Positions 18,053-26,332 of a stretch of 64,000 nucleotides of DNA are shown here, piece by piece. The notes below the pieces were generated by a model that worked only from the letters and a program-made list of their open reading frames with translations, was not told the origin of the DNA and ran no database searches. Every line of letters starts with the position of its first letter. Position 1 is the stretch's first letter. Position numbers and translations under genes: made by a program. This DNA is from Enterococcus mundtii (GTDB lineage: Bacteria > Bacillota > Bacilli > Lactobacillales > Enterococcaceae): assembly GCF_002813755.1 (NCBI RefSeq), contig NZ_CP018062.1:1-64000 (forward strand), written 5' to 3'.

Positions 18053-18740
18053 GGTTGTATATCAATTATCGACGGAGGACATTTGTCAATTTTTGACAAA
18101 TAGGGAACATTTAAATGAGGTAACAAGAAGAGTGAAACATTCTTTTAGTTGTATGGAAGAGTTAGGGTACTTTGTAAATAGTGTGGAACAAGAGCTATAT
18201 AACGAGAAGCAAACGAGTGTTTTAAAAGTTGAAGCTAAGGTTAATTATTATACACTTCTACCTAAAATGGAAAATAACAGTACTCTTTTACGTTTTGAGA
18301 CCGACCATTATATCATGGAAGTATTTTTAGAGACCAACGAGTATGTAAAAAATTATATTAATTGCGTGATTCTTAGGAAAGAATACTATTCAGAAAATGA
18401 CTATGTAACATTTGTAGAAAGTGGCAAGGACATGGAAGAAAGAATGGAGGAGCTAAATCAAAAAGAATATAATCACTTTGATTATTATGTGCTTTTTGCT
18501 CAATTTCTAACAGCCGAGACTGATTTAGCATTAGTGTTTGGCAATGGATATTTTTTAACAGTACCTCAATCATTTCTTGATGAGTACAAAAAAGAAGTTG
18601 CAAATTCAAAGGGCAATAACTCTGAAATGCGTAAAGAACTGTATGAGACATTTCATTTTGATGAGACCGAACAAATGTTAGTAGAGTTAGAGAGAAAACA
18701 AGTTGCTTATCAAATGTTTTTATTAAAGAAATATAGTTAA
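18045..18740 (+). CDS. Hypothetical protein, 231 aa
   Basis: The ATG at 18045, behind GGAGG, overlaps the end of the upstream gene; the longer frame from 17988 is rejected because it runs deep into that gene. The protein is acidic and mixed alpha/beta, with segments YYTLLPKMENNSTLLRFETD and FDYYVLFAQFLTAETDLALV. No motifs, signal peptide or membrane segments. Function unknown. It is the third gene of the 17.4-kb operon. Confidence 0.6.
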   Translation: MSEVVYQLSTEDICQFLTNREHLNEVTRRVKHSFSCMEELGYFVNSVEQELYNEKQTSVLKVEAKVNYYTLLPKMENNSTLLRFETDHYIMEVFLETNEYVKNYINCVILRKEYYSENDYVTFVESGKDMEERMEELNQKEYNHFDYYVLFAQFLTAETDLALVFGNGYFLTVPQSFLDEYKKEVANSKGNNSEMRKELYETFHFDETEQMLVELERKQVAYQMFLLKKYS

Positions 18741-18777
18741 TTTTAGCATTTATACTGAAAAGTGAAAGTGTGTGGTT

Positions 18778-18876
18778 GAAATAAGAATATCGTCTATCGA
18801 AAATAGATTAGATGCGTTCTTATTTCGCACCACCACACTCCCACCTGCCACCGCCGTTAAGGTGGTGCGAAATAAG
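18778..18876 (+). promoter_or_regulatory. Leader with two mutually exclusive hairpins
   Basis: GAAATAAGAA (18778-18787) pairs with 18817-18826. The overlapping 16-base arm CTTATTTCGCACCACC (18819-18834) pairs perfectly with 18861-18876. Both cannot form at once. The second hairpin's loop carries ACTCCCACCTGCCACCGCCG, almost the same as a loop near 17.08 kb. TTTCCCTAAGA follows, as it does at 17.37 kb. The layout resembles an attenuator or ligand-sensing leader for the small membrane protein at 18923. Confidence 0.55.
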
Positions 18877-18922
18877 CGGGCAAAGCCCGATTTCCCTAAG
18901 AAAAAGAAAGAGGTTATAAATT

Positions 18923-19126
18923 ATGAGTAAAATTATTCCATTACTATTTGTATTATTTGTAGGTGAAACAATCATGCGTCATATAAGCACAGGATTCCAC
19001 ATGAATTCCTTACTGTTTATCGCAATACTATTGTTCTGTTTAATTTTTTGGCGTCTAATAGTAGCTATTGTCTGGTTTATTTTGAAAGCGATCCTTACAG
19101 TTTTCTTTATAGGAATATTTCGATGA
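18923..19126 (+). CDS. Small membrane protein
   Basis: A 67-aa protein with two hydrophobic helices (about residues 3-20 and 28-62, the latter long enough to bend or cross twice). The ATG has GAGG nine bases upstream. It sits directly behind the alternative-hairpin leader and shortly before the RHH gene. Function unknown. Confidence 0.55.
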   Translation: MSKIIPLLFVLFVGETIMRHISTGFHMNSLLFIAILLFCLIFWRLIVAIVWFILKAILTVFFIGIFR

Positions 19127-19141
19127 AAGGAGATTTATAAA

Positions 19142-19321
19142 ATGACTGTTGCAATTGGAAATAAAAGGCTGCCAGTTACTTTAGATGATCACAGAAAAAA
19201 GGAACTCCAAAAGATGAAGGAAAAATATCATAAAAGTGAGTCAAAGATCATGTGTGTTGCTTTGGATTTGTTGATTGAACAGGAAAAGGCTGACTTTGAG
19301 ATTCCAAGCTTAAAAAAGTGA
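19142..19321 (+). CDS. Ribbon-helix-helix DNA-binding protein, 59 aa
   Basis: ATG 19142 follows AAAGGAG by about nine bases, and the frame ends with TGA at 19319-19321. Residues 8-16 (KRLPVTLDD) form the DNA-contacting strand, followed by two helices, the second being SESKIMCVALDLLIEQEK; this is the CopG/MetJ layout. Similar small proteins act as copy-number or antitoxin regulators on Gram-positive plasmids. Its stop codon overlaps a palindrome that may be its own operator. Confidence 0.7.
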   Translation: MTVAIGNKRLPVTLDDHRKKELQKMKEKYHKSESKIMCVALDLLIEQEKADFEIPSLKK

Positions 19322-19362
19322 CGTCACTTTTAAAAGAAAACAGAAAAAGTGCTATCACTTTT
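19314..19362. promoter_or_regulatory. Two 18-bp palindromes, putative operator
   Basis: AAAAGTGACGTCACTTTT (19314-19331) and AAAAGTGCTATCACTTTT (19345-19362) share the half-site AAAAGTG. They start 31 bases apart, about three helical turns, so they lie on the same DNA face. They overlap the end of the RHH gene and precede the ADP-ribosyltransferase-like gene. Binding by the RHH protein is an inference. A terminator role is less likely because no T run follows either copy. Confidence 0.6.
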
Positions 19363-19455
19363 GTTCCAAAAATGTTTTAATATATTATTCAAATAGAAAG
19401 ATAATTTGTTTTAAAATCATAAAAAATGGTGAAAATAAAGGGAGGAATCTATTTA

Positions 19456-19989
19456 ATGTTAGATCAATGGATTAATCATTCAATGGGATCAAATGGGAGA
19501 GAAAACTTGGAGAAATCTGATAAATATTGGGAAGACTTCTATAATAGTGATCCTGAATATAGATATCCAAAAGGGGATTTGCTATTTAGAGTTCATTCTG
19601 GAGGGTATGATGAACCTGTATTAGATGATTACGTTGATAGAGGAGATTATCAAGATAAAATATTCCGTGAAAAGCATGATTTATGGAAGGCACGTAATGA
19701 TATAAGCTGTATTGAATTTAATAGTCATTGGGTATCTTTTACGAAAGATGTTGATGTTATAGGTTCTGATTATTTCTCAGGCAAGGATCTGCGAGGTTTT
19801 GTCATAGTGATGAAAGCAGAAAAAGCAATTGATATCTCTTCCTTCAAAGAAAAGGGATTTAATGAATATGAGGTGGTCGCACCTATGACTAAAGATACTC
19901 TTGTTGAAATTCTTGATTTTGATGGTTTTATGAATAAATATGGTAAAGGAACTTCTTATTATGAAAAAAACGAAATGAAAAAATCTTAG
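19456..19989 (+). CDS. ADP-ribosyltransferase-like protein
   Basis: A 177-aa protein from ATG 19456 (GGGAGG ten bases upstream; the in-frame ATG at 19426 is upstream of that site). Three motifs in order match R-S-E ADP-ribosyltransferases: Arg45 in LLFRVHSGG, Ser94-Phe-Thr in WVSFTKD, and Glu137-Tyr-Glu139 in FNEYEVVAPM (ExE turn). No signal peptide, so it would act in the cytoplasm or be injected. It lies 134 bases after an RHH gene and its palindromes, suggesting a toxin-antitoxin-like pair. The function is inferred from motif spacing only. Confidence 0.5.
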   Translation: MLDQWINHSMGSNGRENLEKSDKYWEDFYNSDPEYRYPKGDLLFRVHSGGYDEPVLDDYVDRGDYQDKIFREKHDLWKARNDISCIEFNSHWVSFTKDVDVIGSDYFSGKDLRGFVIVMKAEKAIDISSFKEKGFNEYEVVAPMTKDTLVEILDFDGFMNKYGKGTSYYEKNEMKKS

Positions 19990-20063
19990 TCATTACGCAT
20001 GCTGTCTTTTTTAATTCTGTATACAGTTTGACTTGTAACGTCATGATCTTTCACAGTATTTCC
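19986..20063 (-). pseudogene. Remnant of a serine resolvase C-terminus
   Basis: On the minus strand 25 codons read NTVKDHDVTSQTVYRIKKDS and end RND, the final helix-turn-helix of a resolvase. It resembles the end of the broken resolvase at 45.7 kb (TVYRIKNE). No catalytic domain remains upstream. Confidence 0.6.
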
Positions 20064-20335
20064 ATTATATATTTTTCTGGTTTGGATGAAAGGAACTATT
20101 TACTAGCAAAAATGCGACTGATGTAAGATTAAAAGCACAAAATTATTGTTAAAGGATTTAAATGAAAACTAGTAATACTTATTAAGGAAAGTCAATTGGT
20201 CTTGTACTAAATGACTTTCTTTCTTTTTGTACAATTATGATATTAAAACAACTTTTTATGAAATTAATTTCTATTTTCCTAGTATTGGTATTACTATGTA
20301 TTTGAGTAAATTTTTAGTTACAAAGGAGTTAAATA
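20064..20335. other. Gap without gene
   Basis: AT-rich DNA with no coding frame. The only structure is a hairpin at 20187-20229 (GAAAGTCA with its complement, then TTTCTTTTT), a probable terminator or relic. An AAAGGAG ribosome site for the XRE gene lies at the end. Confidence 0.5.
20187..20229 (+). terminator. Probable terminator
   Basis: An eight-base stem GAAAGTCA/TGACTTTC around a 17-base loop, followed by a T-rich tail. No clear gene ends just upstream. Confidence 0.5.
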
Positions 20336-20677
20336 ATGACTTTAGGTAGCACGTTAAAATATCTTAGGGAAAGAGTTGGGATATCTCAGATCGTATTAGC
20401 AAATAAATTACACATAAGTCGTCAATCTATATCAAGTTGGGAAAATGATCGAGCATGTCCCTCTATGGATAACTTAATTTTGTTATCAGAAATCTATAGT
20501 GTTTCTGTCGATGACTTGTTGAAAAAGAATCAAGAATTAAGAGGGCAATGGCCAGTGAATACAAAAGAAGTTATGAGATTTAAACAAGAAATCCATCAAA
20601 TTTATAAAGAATTGGAAAAGTTGAATAATGATTTCAACTGTATGAAAAAGAAAGTGGATACTAATTTTGTACCATAA
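20336..20677 (+). CDS. XRE-family transcriptional regulator
   Basis: A 113-aa protein. Residues 5-62 form the helix-turn-helix: LKYLRERVGISQIVLANKLH, then ISRQSISSWENDRACPS and LSEIYSVSVDDLL, the typical Cro/CI-type domain. The C-terminus is a coiled coil (IHQIYKELEKLNNDF) likely used for dimerisation. It has an AAAGGAG site. It is followed 100 bases later by a small membrane protein. Neighbouring bacteriocin genes make a regulatory role possible, but the target is unknown. Confidence 0.85.
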   Translation: MTLGSTLKYLRERVGISQIVLANKLHISRQSISSWENDRACPSMDNLILLSEIYSVSVDDLLKKNQELRGQWPVNTKEVMRFKQEIHQIYKELEKLNNDFNCMKKKVDTNFVP

Positions 20678-20776
20678 TAATATCTTTAAATTATTTTAAA
20701 CACGGTTTGCTTTAATCATTTTAAAGTTTGTTTTATAAACGTATATATAAGGTATATATAAGAAAGAAGAGATTAT

Positions 20777-20962
20777 TTGAATAAAATGAAAGAAAAGAAA
20801 AGCTTTTATTGGTTTATTAGTATCATTATTTTAATGTTGTACGTCCTTTTTGCACTCACTAAACTAAATATCTTTTTAATACTCTTTTTTTTAGCATGGG
20901 GTGGTTTCACTATTTACGGTTTTTGGTTACTTGTACATGAAATTAATAAGAAATCCGACTAG
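20777..20962 (+). CDS. Small membrane protein, candidate bacteriocin immunity
   Basis: A 61-aa protein with two hydrophobic helices (about residues 11-28 and 32-54) and charged ends. The TTG at 20777 has AGAAGAG upstream; ATG 20786 is an alternative. It converges with the EntV-like bacteriocin gene and shares its terminator. Size, topology and position would suit an immunity protein, but no sequence family supports it. Confidence 0.5.
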   Translation: MNKMKEKKSFYWFISIIILMLYVLFALTKLNIFLILFFLAWGGFTIYGFWLLVHEINKKSD

Positions 20963-20988
20963 TTTTTTGACTAATCGGATTTCTTATT
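20945..20988. terminator. Bidirectional terminator
   Basis: A 14-bp perfect stem, AATAAGAAATCCGA and its complement, overlaps the last codons of both converging genes (20777-20962 plus, 20987-21481 minus). Confidence 0.8.
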
Positions 20989-21481
20989 AAAATATTAGAG
21001 TCATAATAGCTGCTGTTACAATGTTAGCAACACTTTTACTCATACCAACTTTTCTACATGCGTTGTATACTGCATCTTGAATTGTACCAGTTGCATTTTC
21101 TATGAAACTTAATAAAGTTTCTAATCCTGTGTGTGCAGCAATATATCTTTTAACTGAAGTTGGTAACTTGTTGTAGCCTTTTCTAATAGCTTTTACAGCC
21201 CAAGTAAATTTACCTCTTTCTTGGTGCTGTTCCTTGCTATTTAGAATAATACCATTTTCAAGATAGACAGGATTATTTAAGTTATCGTGATAGATAGCAA
21301 TCTCTTCAGCTGAAAATCCCAGTTTTTGTAGTTCGTTATCACTTAATCCTTTAAAGTGATCTTTTTCTGAAGCAACGCTTTTGATTTCGTCAGCTTGTAC
21401 AAGAGTAGTTCCTACAGGAACTGTAGCAGATAATAAAGATAAAGTTGCTAAACCAATAGTAATAAATTTGATATGTTTCAT
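20987..21481 (-). CDS. EntV/streptococcin A-M57-like bacteriocin precursor
   Basis: A 164-aa secreted protein. A Sec signal peptide covers residues 1-30, ending VQADE. A pro-region with LSDNELQKLGFSAEEIAIY follows to about residue 90. The C-terminal part runs FTWAVKAIRKGYNKLPTSVK, then FIENATGTIQDAVYNACRKV and a hydrophobic end. From memory this matches the layout of enterocin O16/EntV and streptococcin A-M57, where a protease frees an active C-terminal helical peptide. Only one cysteine is present in the whole protein. No dedicated exporter is needed. The ATG has GGAG upstream. Confidence 0.6.
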   Translation of the reverse strand: MKHIKFITIGLATLSLLSATVPVGTTLVQADEIKSVASEKDHFKGLSDNELQKLGFSAEEIAIYHDNLNNPVYLENGIILNSKEQHQERGKFTWAVKAIRKGYNKLPTSVKRYIAAHTGLETLLSFIENATGTIQDAVYNACRKVGMSKSVANIVTAAIMTLIF

Positions 21482-21677
21482 TAAACTTCACTCCTAAGAC
21501 TTAATAAGAATACAAAATTATATTATCGAGAAGGTAGGGTAAGAGAAAGAAGTTTTATCTTTACGTCGCTTTACAATGAACCTATTTATTTTGTGTTTAT
21601 GTAGATTTTTTAAAATAGTTGGGATTCTAGAAGAGAATTACCAGAAGCTTTTATTTATAACTTATAGGGAGGAAAAT

Positions 21678-22496
21678 ATGTCTGATTACTTAAAGGTTAA
21701 TTCTAGTAAACTACAACACCACACTAATAATCCAATGTTTGAGAAGTATATAGAACAAGCCAAATTTATTATCGCTGAATCACCGATTTGTGAAGACGAG
21801 CTACACCCAATTTTTAGCTTTGTAAAGCAAATTACAGATTATATAACAATAAAGGCAGCAATGAATTCTTATTCGAACCCATATCCTGATATTGGCAATA
21901 TGTTTGAAAAATTTTTTGAAGGAAAAGGTTCAAAACAGTCAATTGAAAAGATTAGTAAAATACTATTGAAAAAAACTAGTAGAGAAAATACTTTATCTTA
22001 TAAAAAGGAAGGTTATAAAGTAATTGACTATGATCTATCTATAGATTTAGCAAATAATCCTATTGTTCTTAATCCATGGATGCTCCAACGTGTTGTTAAC
22101 GCTATTACAAGTATTGCCACAAAAGATAACGAATTTGATAGAAAAAAAGGGGGAAAAAATATAATAAATAAATTTTATTATCCTACAGGTATTTCTATTT
22201 GTCATGGGGGGCATCATTCCCAATATTCTGCGAAGATAAAAGGGAAAGGAATAACTAGTATTCAAGAAGTCATTAATATAGAAAAATATTATGATTATGT
22301 AAAGTTCAACGGAGAATATTTTGAATACAGATTCAATAAATTTAAAAATTTCTTTTTACCACATAGAGAGTATATTACTACTGAAGATGAATTTTATGCA
22401 GGAATACTATTTGAGATCGGAAGACTTTTAAAAAATCGTATCGATATCTTTCCAAAGGATATACAAAAAGTAATTCATTATGCTGAGGATGATTAG
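21678..22496 (+). CDS. Hypothetical protein with His-rich motif
   Basis: A 272-aa protein from ATG 21678 (GGGAGG site; the longer frame from 21576 lacks one). No signal or membrane segment. A central motif ISICHGGHHSQYSAKI (about residues 175-190) concentrates three histidines and a cysteine and could bind metal. It may belong to the DUF6710-like group, which I cannot confirm. It is divergent from the bacteriocin gene with about 195 bases between them. Function unknown. Confidence 0.55.
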   Translation: MSDYLKVNSSKLQHHTNNPMFEKYIEQAKFIIAESPICEDELHPIFSFVKQITDYITIKAAMNSYSNPYPDIGNMFEKFFEGKGSKQSIEKISKILLKKTSRENTLSYKKEGYKVIDYDLSIDLANNPIVLNPWMLQRVVNAITSIATKDNEFDRKKGGKNIINKFYYPTGISICHGGHHSQYSAKIKGKGITSIQEVINIEKYYDYVKFNGEYFEYRFNKFKNFFLPHREYITTEDEFYAGILFEIGRLLKNRIDIFPKDIQKVIHYAEDD

Positions 22497-22594
22497 TTAA
22501 AATTAGTAAATTTTTGTTCCTTTTTTATTATTCATTTCTAAACTCTTTCGATAGCCCGTTTAATTGGGTTCAGTAAGATACTGATTTTTAGTCC

Positions 22595-22608
22595 AACAGG
22601 GTATACCC
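22595..22608. promoter_or_regulatory. Left half of an 18-bp palindrome interrupted by the IS
   Basis: AACAGGGTATACCC lies left of the IS; GAGTATACCCTGTT (24205-24218) lies right. Removing the IS and one 10-bp target copy restores AACAGGGTATACCCTGTT, a perfect palindrome, which also occurs in near-identical form at 33418 and 49872. Confidence 0.7.
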
Positions 22609-24204
22609 CAATGTCATTAAGTTAAGGCAAAAAAGTAAATAATAGTCTCAAGTATATTGCTTTTTTCTTATTAACTTGCCTAATTTTATATTTTTGAGCA
22701 ACACAATAAAACGTCCTATACGGTATAGTCCGATTTATAATATTAGGCAATACGATATAAAAAACCAACAAATTTCTTTTTTGTTATATTTCTCTGGTCA
22801 CTCCGATTCTGTCGTATGGGTAGGAGATATCTTCTTATCAAAATTTCTACATTGACGGTTTGATCAAGAAAAAATCTTTTACAAATGCCTATAGCTTGTG
22901 TGAAATTAAGCTGATAGAACTGCTTTAAAGGAGCTGATAACGCCACTACCTGAGCAATTTCCATTGAAAAGTTGTATATAATGAGACGAGCGTAAATTTC
23001 TTGAATAATAAACTCTAGTTTCTTTGAGTGGAATTGGTTTAAGCCTAAGGCATATTTTAATTCTCTAAAGGAAGTTTCAATTCCCCAGCGTAAGTGATAA
23101 AGTACTTTTAAATCTTCGCTTTTAAAAGTGAAGGAATCAAGATTCGTGACTAAAGATTCATAACTATGCTCACTCAACTTAATCCGAACGACTCTGAGAC
23201 TAACGGGATAGCTTTCTTTTGAATCGGGGGGTAGATAATCAAAGCTGGCTTTTTTACGCACAAATTGATAGCTTTTGTCAGCTTTGATTTTATTGGTCTG
23301 TCTTCTTGTTAACCAAAGGTTAACCTCTTTATCAAATGTTCCTTTTTGAGGTAATCCAAGTCCTTTAAGAAAGCCATTACTTTTGGTATCTTTTACTCGA
23401 ATTACGAATTTTTGACCACTTTTTCTAATATGTTCGTACACGTTAAATGACTCATGACCACGATCTGCAATAATAATTGTCAGCTTTTCAAAGTAAACTC
23501 ATCAACCATTTGACACAAACTGCTCCGTTCGTCTAGCTGTCTAATTTTTTGGAAGTTTACCGATGCATAGTATTTATTTAATGGGTCATATAAAGCATTG
23601 AGATGAAAAGATCCTACAGATTTATCAAACTTTCCGATGGTGTAATGGGATTCAGGATCGTTTTCATCATAAGGAATATTAATATCGGAGCCATCATGAG
23701 CCAATAGTTGGTACCCTTTATATTGCTTGTTTTGGTTACTTGAAGGAATGGTTCGGTAGAAGAGTTGTTTGAAAGCTTCAATCTTTATTTTACTTCGAGC
23801 CTGTACAAATGCGGAAGCAGTTGGCGTTTGAAGTGTAAAATCAAAGTAAGAGAGTAATTCACTAGAAAGACTTTGTCCACCGAAAGAGAGAATAATTTTG
23901 AGAGTGGTCTCAAAAGATAATTTTCTATTTCGTGAAAAATCAAGCGGAGATTGAGCAAAAATTTCAGGTTGATTTGTAATACAGCGAATTTGATCTTCTA
24001 AATTTTGTTTGATTTTATGAGCTGCTTGAAGTGTGGATGAAATGTTGATAGTATTAGACATAAGGGTACCTCCAGAATACGTAGCGCTATGACGTTTTAT
24101 TATTGTTAAAATAATTGTATCAAGAGAGTGTCCTTTTATATAGAAAAAATAAAGCAGGGAAACTTAAATGTTTTCCTGCTTTTTGCCTTAACTTAATGAC
24201 ATTG
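22609..24204 (-). mobile_element. IS4-family insertion sequence, about 1.6 kb
   Basis: The ends are perfect 24-bp inverted repeats starting CAATGTCATTAAGTTAAGGC. The flanks GGGTATACCC (22599-22608) and GAGTATACCC (24205-24214) form a 10-bp target duplication with one mismatch; IS4 elements usually make 9-12 bp duplications. Alternatively the inverted repeat extends to 38 bases with one mismatch and includes the palindrome. One transposase gene on the minus strand, frameshifted. The element lies upstream of the BspA-like locus. Confidence 0.8.
22743..24061 (-). pseudogene. IS4-family DDE transposase, frameshifted
   Basis: Two frames form one protein of about 437 aa. The first (24061-23480) holds the N-terminus and the first catalytic Asp (LLAHDGSDINIP). 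It ends in a stop just before the second, where the joined frame reads LTIIIADRGHESFNVYEHI with the second Asp. The third catalytic site, with the IS4 signature Y-R-E-K (YHLRWGIETSFRELK), lies in 23441-22743. A one-base change near 23485 separates the catalytic residues. The element is thus probably immobile unless a homologous transposase acts on it or programmed slippage occurs. Confidence 0.85.
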
Positions 24205-24323
24205 GAGTATACCCTGTTAGTTTTTAATTGAAATTTTCCCCTCTTTAATTTGTATAGAATGCTAGAACTTATAAGTATGATTCTTTATAAGTTCTTTTTT
24301 TGTTTAAAAATTTAACAATATGA

Positions 24324-24497
24324 AATAAATGTACACTCGCTTCGTTTTTGTAAACCTCAAGGGAATCTAATTTTGTTAAATTATTAATTGTTCTGAGGCG
24401 TTGGTTTATTTGAAACGGAGGCGAACGATGAAAAGAAAAACATTAATAGTAGTGATTCTGGCGGTATTAAGTATTCCAGCCAATATAAGTTATGCAG
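24324..24497 (+). repeat. Duplicated upstream/signal-peptide segment, copy 1
   Basis: About 174 bases covering the untranslated leader, ribosome site and signal peptide are almost identical to 30482-30655 (constant offset 6158). Similarity ends right after the signal peptide cleavage region, so promoter and export signal were copied together. Confidence 0.9.
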
Positions 24498-26323
24498 TTG
24501 AAGATGACGGTTTAATTGAAGAGATAATTCCCAGTGAATCTATTGAAGAAACCCAAGAAGATCAACTAAAAGGTGATGAAATTAGCAATGAGATAAATAC
24601 TGAAGTAGGGATAGACCAAGTACCAGAGCAAGATGACACGGTAATAGCTGAATCAATGGATCAAGAAGAAGTAAAAGAAGATTCAATTGAGGGCACAAAT
24701 ATTCAAAGTAGAGAAGTAGATGTGGTTGCTTCAGGAAAAAATTCAGGTGGAATGAACTGGGTACTTTATAGTGATGGAGTATTGGAAATAGGCGGTGGTA
24801 GCTGGGCGTTAAGAAATACAAACTGGGATAATTATAGGGCACAAATTTCTACTGTCAGAATTATAGATACAATCAACCCAGATTCTACTGGTGGTTTTGC
24901 CTTATTATTTAGTGGGTTATCAAATTTAATAAATATAGAAGGCTTAGAAAAACTGAATACAAAAGATTGCGTATCTTTTGCGTCAATGTTTTATGGTTGT
25001 AGCAGTTTACAATTTATTGACTTAAGTTCATTTAATACTGAAAAAGTATTGTATATGAAGAAGATGTTTGTTGGGTGTTCTTCACTCGAAAAAATAAATG
25101 TAGAAAGTTTTGATACAAAAAATGTAACTGATATGTCGGATATGTTTAGTAGTTGTTATAAATTGGGAGAATTATCTCTTAGTAACTTCAATACTGAAAA
25201 AGTAACTGATATGAGTGGGATGTTCGGTTATTGCTTAAACCTAGAAAATATAAATCTAAGTAGCTTTAATACAAAAAATGTAACTAATATGTATTTTATG
25301 TTCGCTCATTGTAGAAAACTTGAAAAACTTGATCTAAGTAACTTTGATACTAGCAACGTTATTGATATGGGAAATATGTTTTTTTATACATGGTCTTTAA
25401 CAGAACTAGACGTAAGTAGTTTTGATGTACGAAAGGTTTTAAACTTTGATGCATTTATGGGACAAGCAAAAAGTATTAAAGAATTAGATCTCAGCAATTT
25501 CGTTACTGAATCTTGTACTACTGCTACGGGTACATTTGAGAATATGGATTCATTAGAGGCGTTGTATATTCCTCAGTGGAGTACGATAAAAACTACGAAT
25601 ACTAGAAATTTCTTTAATAACTCACCATTGAAAAAAATATCGATTGGTGAGAATTTTAAAATGACTTCTTATATGAGTTTAAGAAATTTATCAAGTGACG
25701 AAGTATGGTGCGATGTCGACAAGGAAGAGTTAAGTACAGTAAGTTTAATTGATTATCACAATAACGATAGTAAAAGAAATACGTATCATGTTGAAAAACA
25801 ATATACGTTAACTTTTGATACGAATGGTGGTACAGAAATATCTAAACAAAAAAGTATTGCTGGCAAGACGTGGTCTATCCCTGAAGCACCAGAAAAAAAT
25901 GGCTTTATATTTGATTACTGGGCAATAGATGAAGAAGGAAATACTCCCTACGATTTTACAAAACCGGTAACAAGTTCGTTAACATTATATGGACAATACA
26001 ATCCTGCTTATATCGTGTCTATACCAGCTAGCATAAATTTAAATGAGACTAATGAATTGCAGGTATATGCAGAAATTTATCAGGAAGAAAAGTCATTGAT
26101 CATTTCAGCGGATGAAAAGATAGCATTAGTAAATACTGGTGATCCGGCATACATTATTGAAAAAGAGATTACTAAAGAAAATAAATACGCAGATTCCACG
26201 TGGGTATTAGAAATGAACGGCATAGAAAAATCGAAAAACACTTTATTTATTCAATCATTAGAAGATGAAGAACACGCAGGCACGTATGAAGGAACTCTAA
26301 ACTTTACGGTTGAATTTTATTAG
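24428..26323 (+). CDS. Secreted BspA-like leucine-rich-repeat surface protein
   Basis: A 631-aa protein from ATG 24428 (GGAGG site). The signal peptide is residues 1-23 (ending ISYA). A very acidic linker (24-100) follows, then about ten DUF285/BspA-type repeats with the pattern LDLSNFDTSNV..M..MF (about 150-440). Next is a Flg_new/InlB B-repeat (TLTFDTNGGTE) near 470-520, and a C-terminal beta-sandwich-like module from VSIPASINLNETNE to GTYEGTLNFTVEFY. No LPxTG or WxL anchor is present. It is probably held by the C-terminal module or by partner proteins from the four genes behind it. Role: likely adhesion or host contact. Confidence 0.8.
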   Translation: MKRKTLIVVILAVLSIPANISYAVEDDGLIEEIIPSESIEETQEDQLKGDEISNEINTEVGIDQVPEQDDTVIAESMDQEEVKEDSIEGTNIQSREVDVVASGKNSGGMNWVLYSDGVLEIGGGSWALRNTNWDNYRAQISTVRIIDTINPDSTGGFALLFSGLSNLINIEGLEKLNTKDCVSFASMFYGCSSLQFIDLSSFNTEKVLYMKKMFVGCSSLEKINVESFDTKNVTDMSDMFSSCYKLGELSLSNFNTEKVTDMSGMFGYCLNLENINLSSFNTKNVTNMYFMFAHCRKLEKLDLSNFDTSNVIDMGNMFFYTWSLTELDVSSFDVRKVLNFDAFMGQAKSIKELDLSNFVTESCTTATGTFENMDSLEALYIPQWSTIKTTNTRNFFNNSPLKKISIGENFKMTSYMSLRNLSSDEVWCDVDKEELSTVSLIDYHNNDSKRNTYHVEKQYTLTFDTNGGTEISKQKSIAGKTWSIPEAPEKNGFIFDYWAIDEEGNTPYDFTKPVTSSLTLYGQYNPAYIVSIPASINLNETNELQVYAEIYQEEKSLIISADEKIALVNTGDPAYIIEKEITKENKYADSTWVLEMNGIEKSKNTLFIQSLEDEEHAGTYEGTLNFTVEFY

Positions 26324-26332
26324 GAGGAAAAT

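Noticed and set aside
19314..19362. AAAAGTG palindromes as a terminator
   Set aside because: No T run follows either copy and two evenly spaced copies suggest protein sites.
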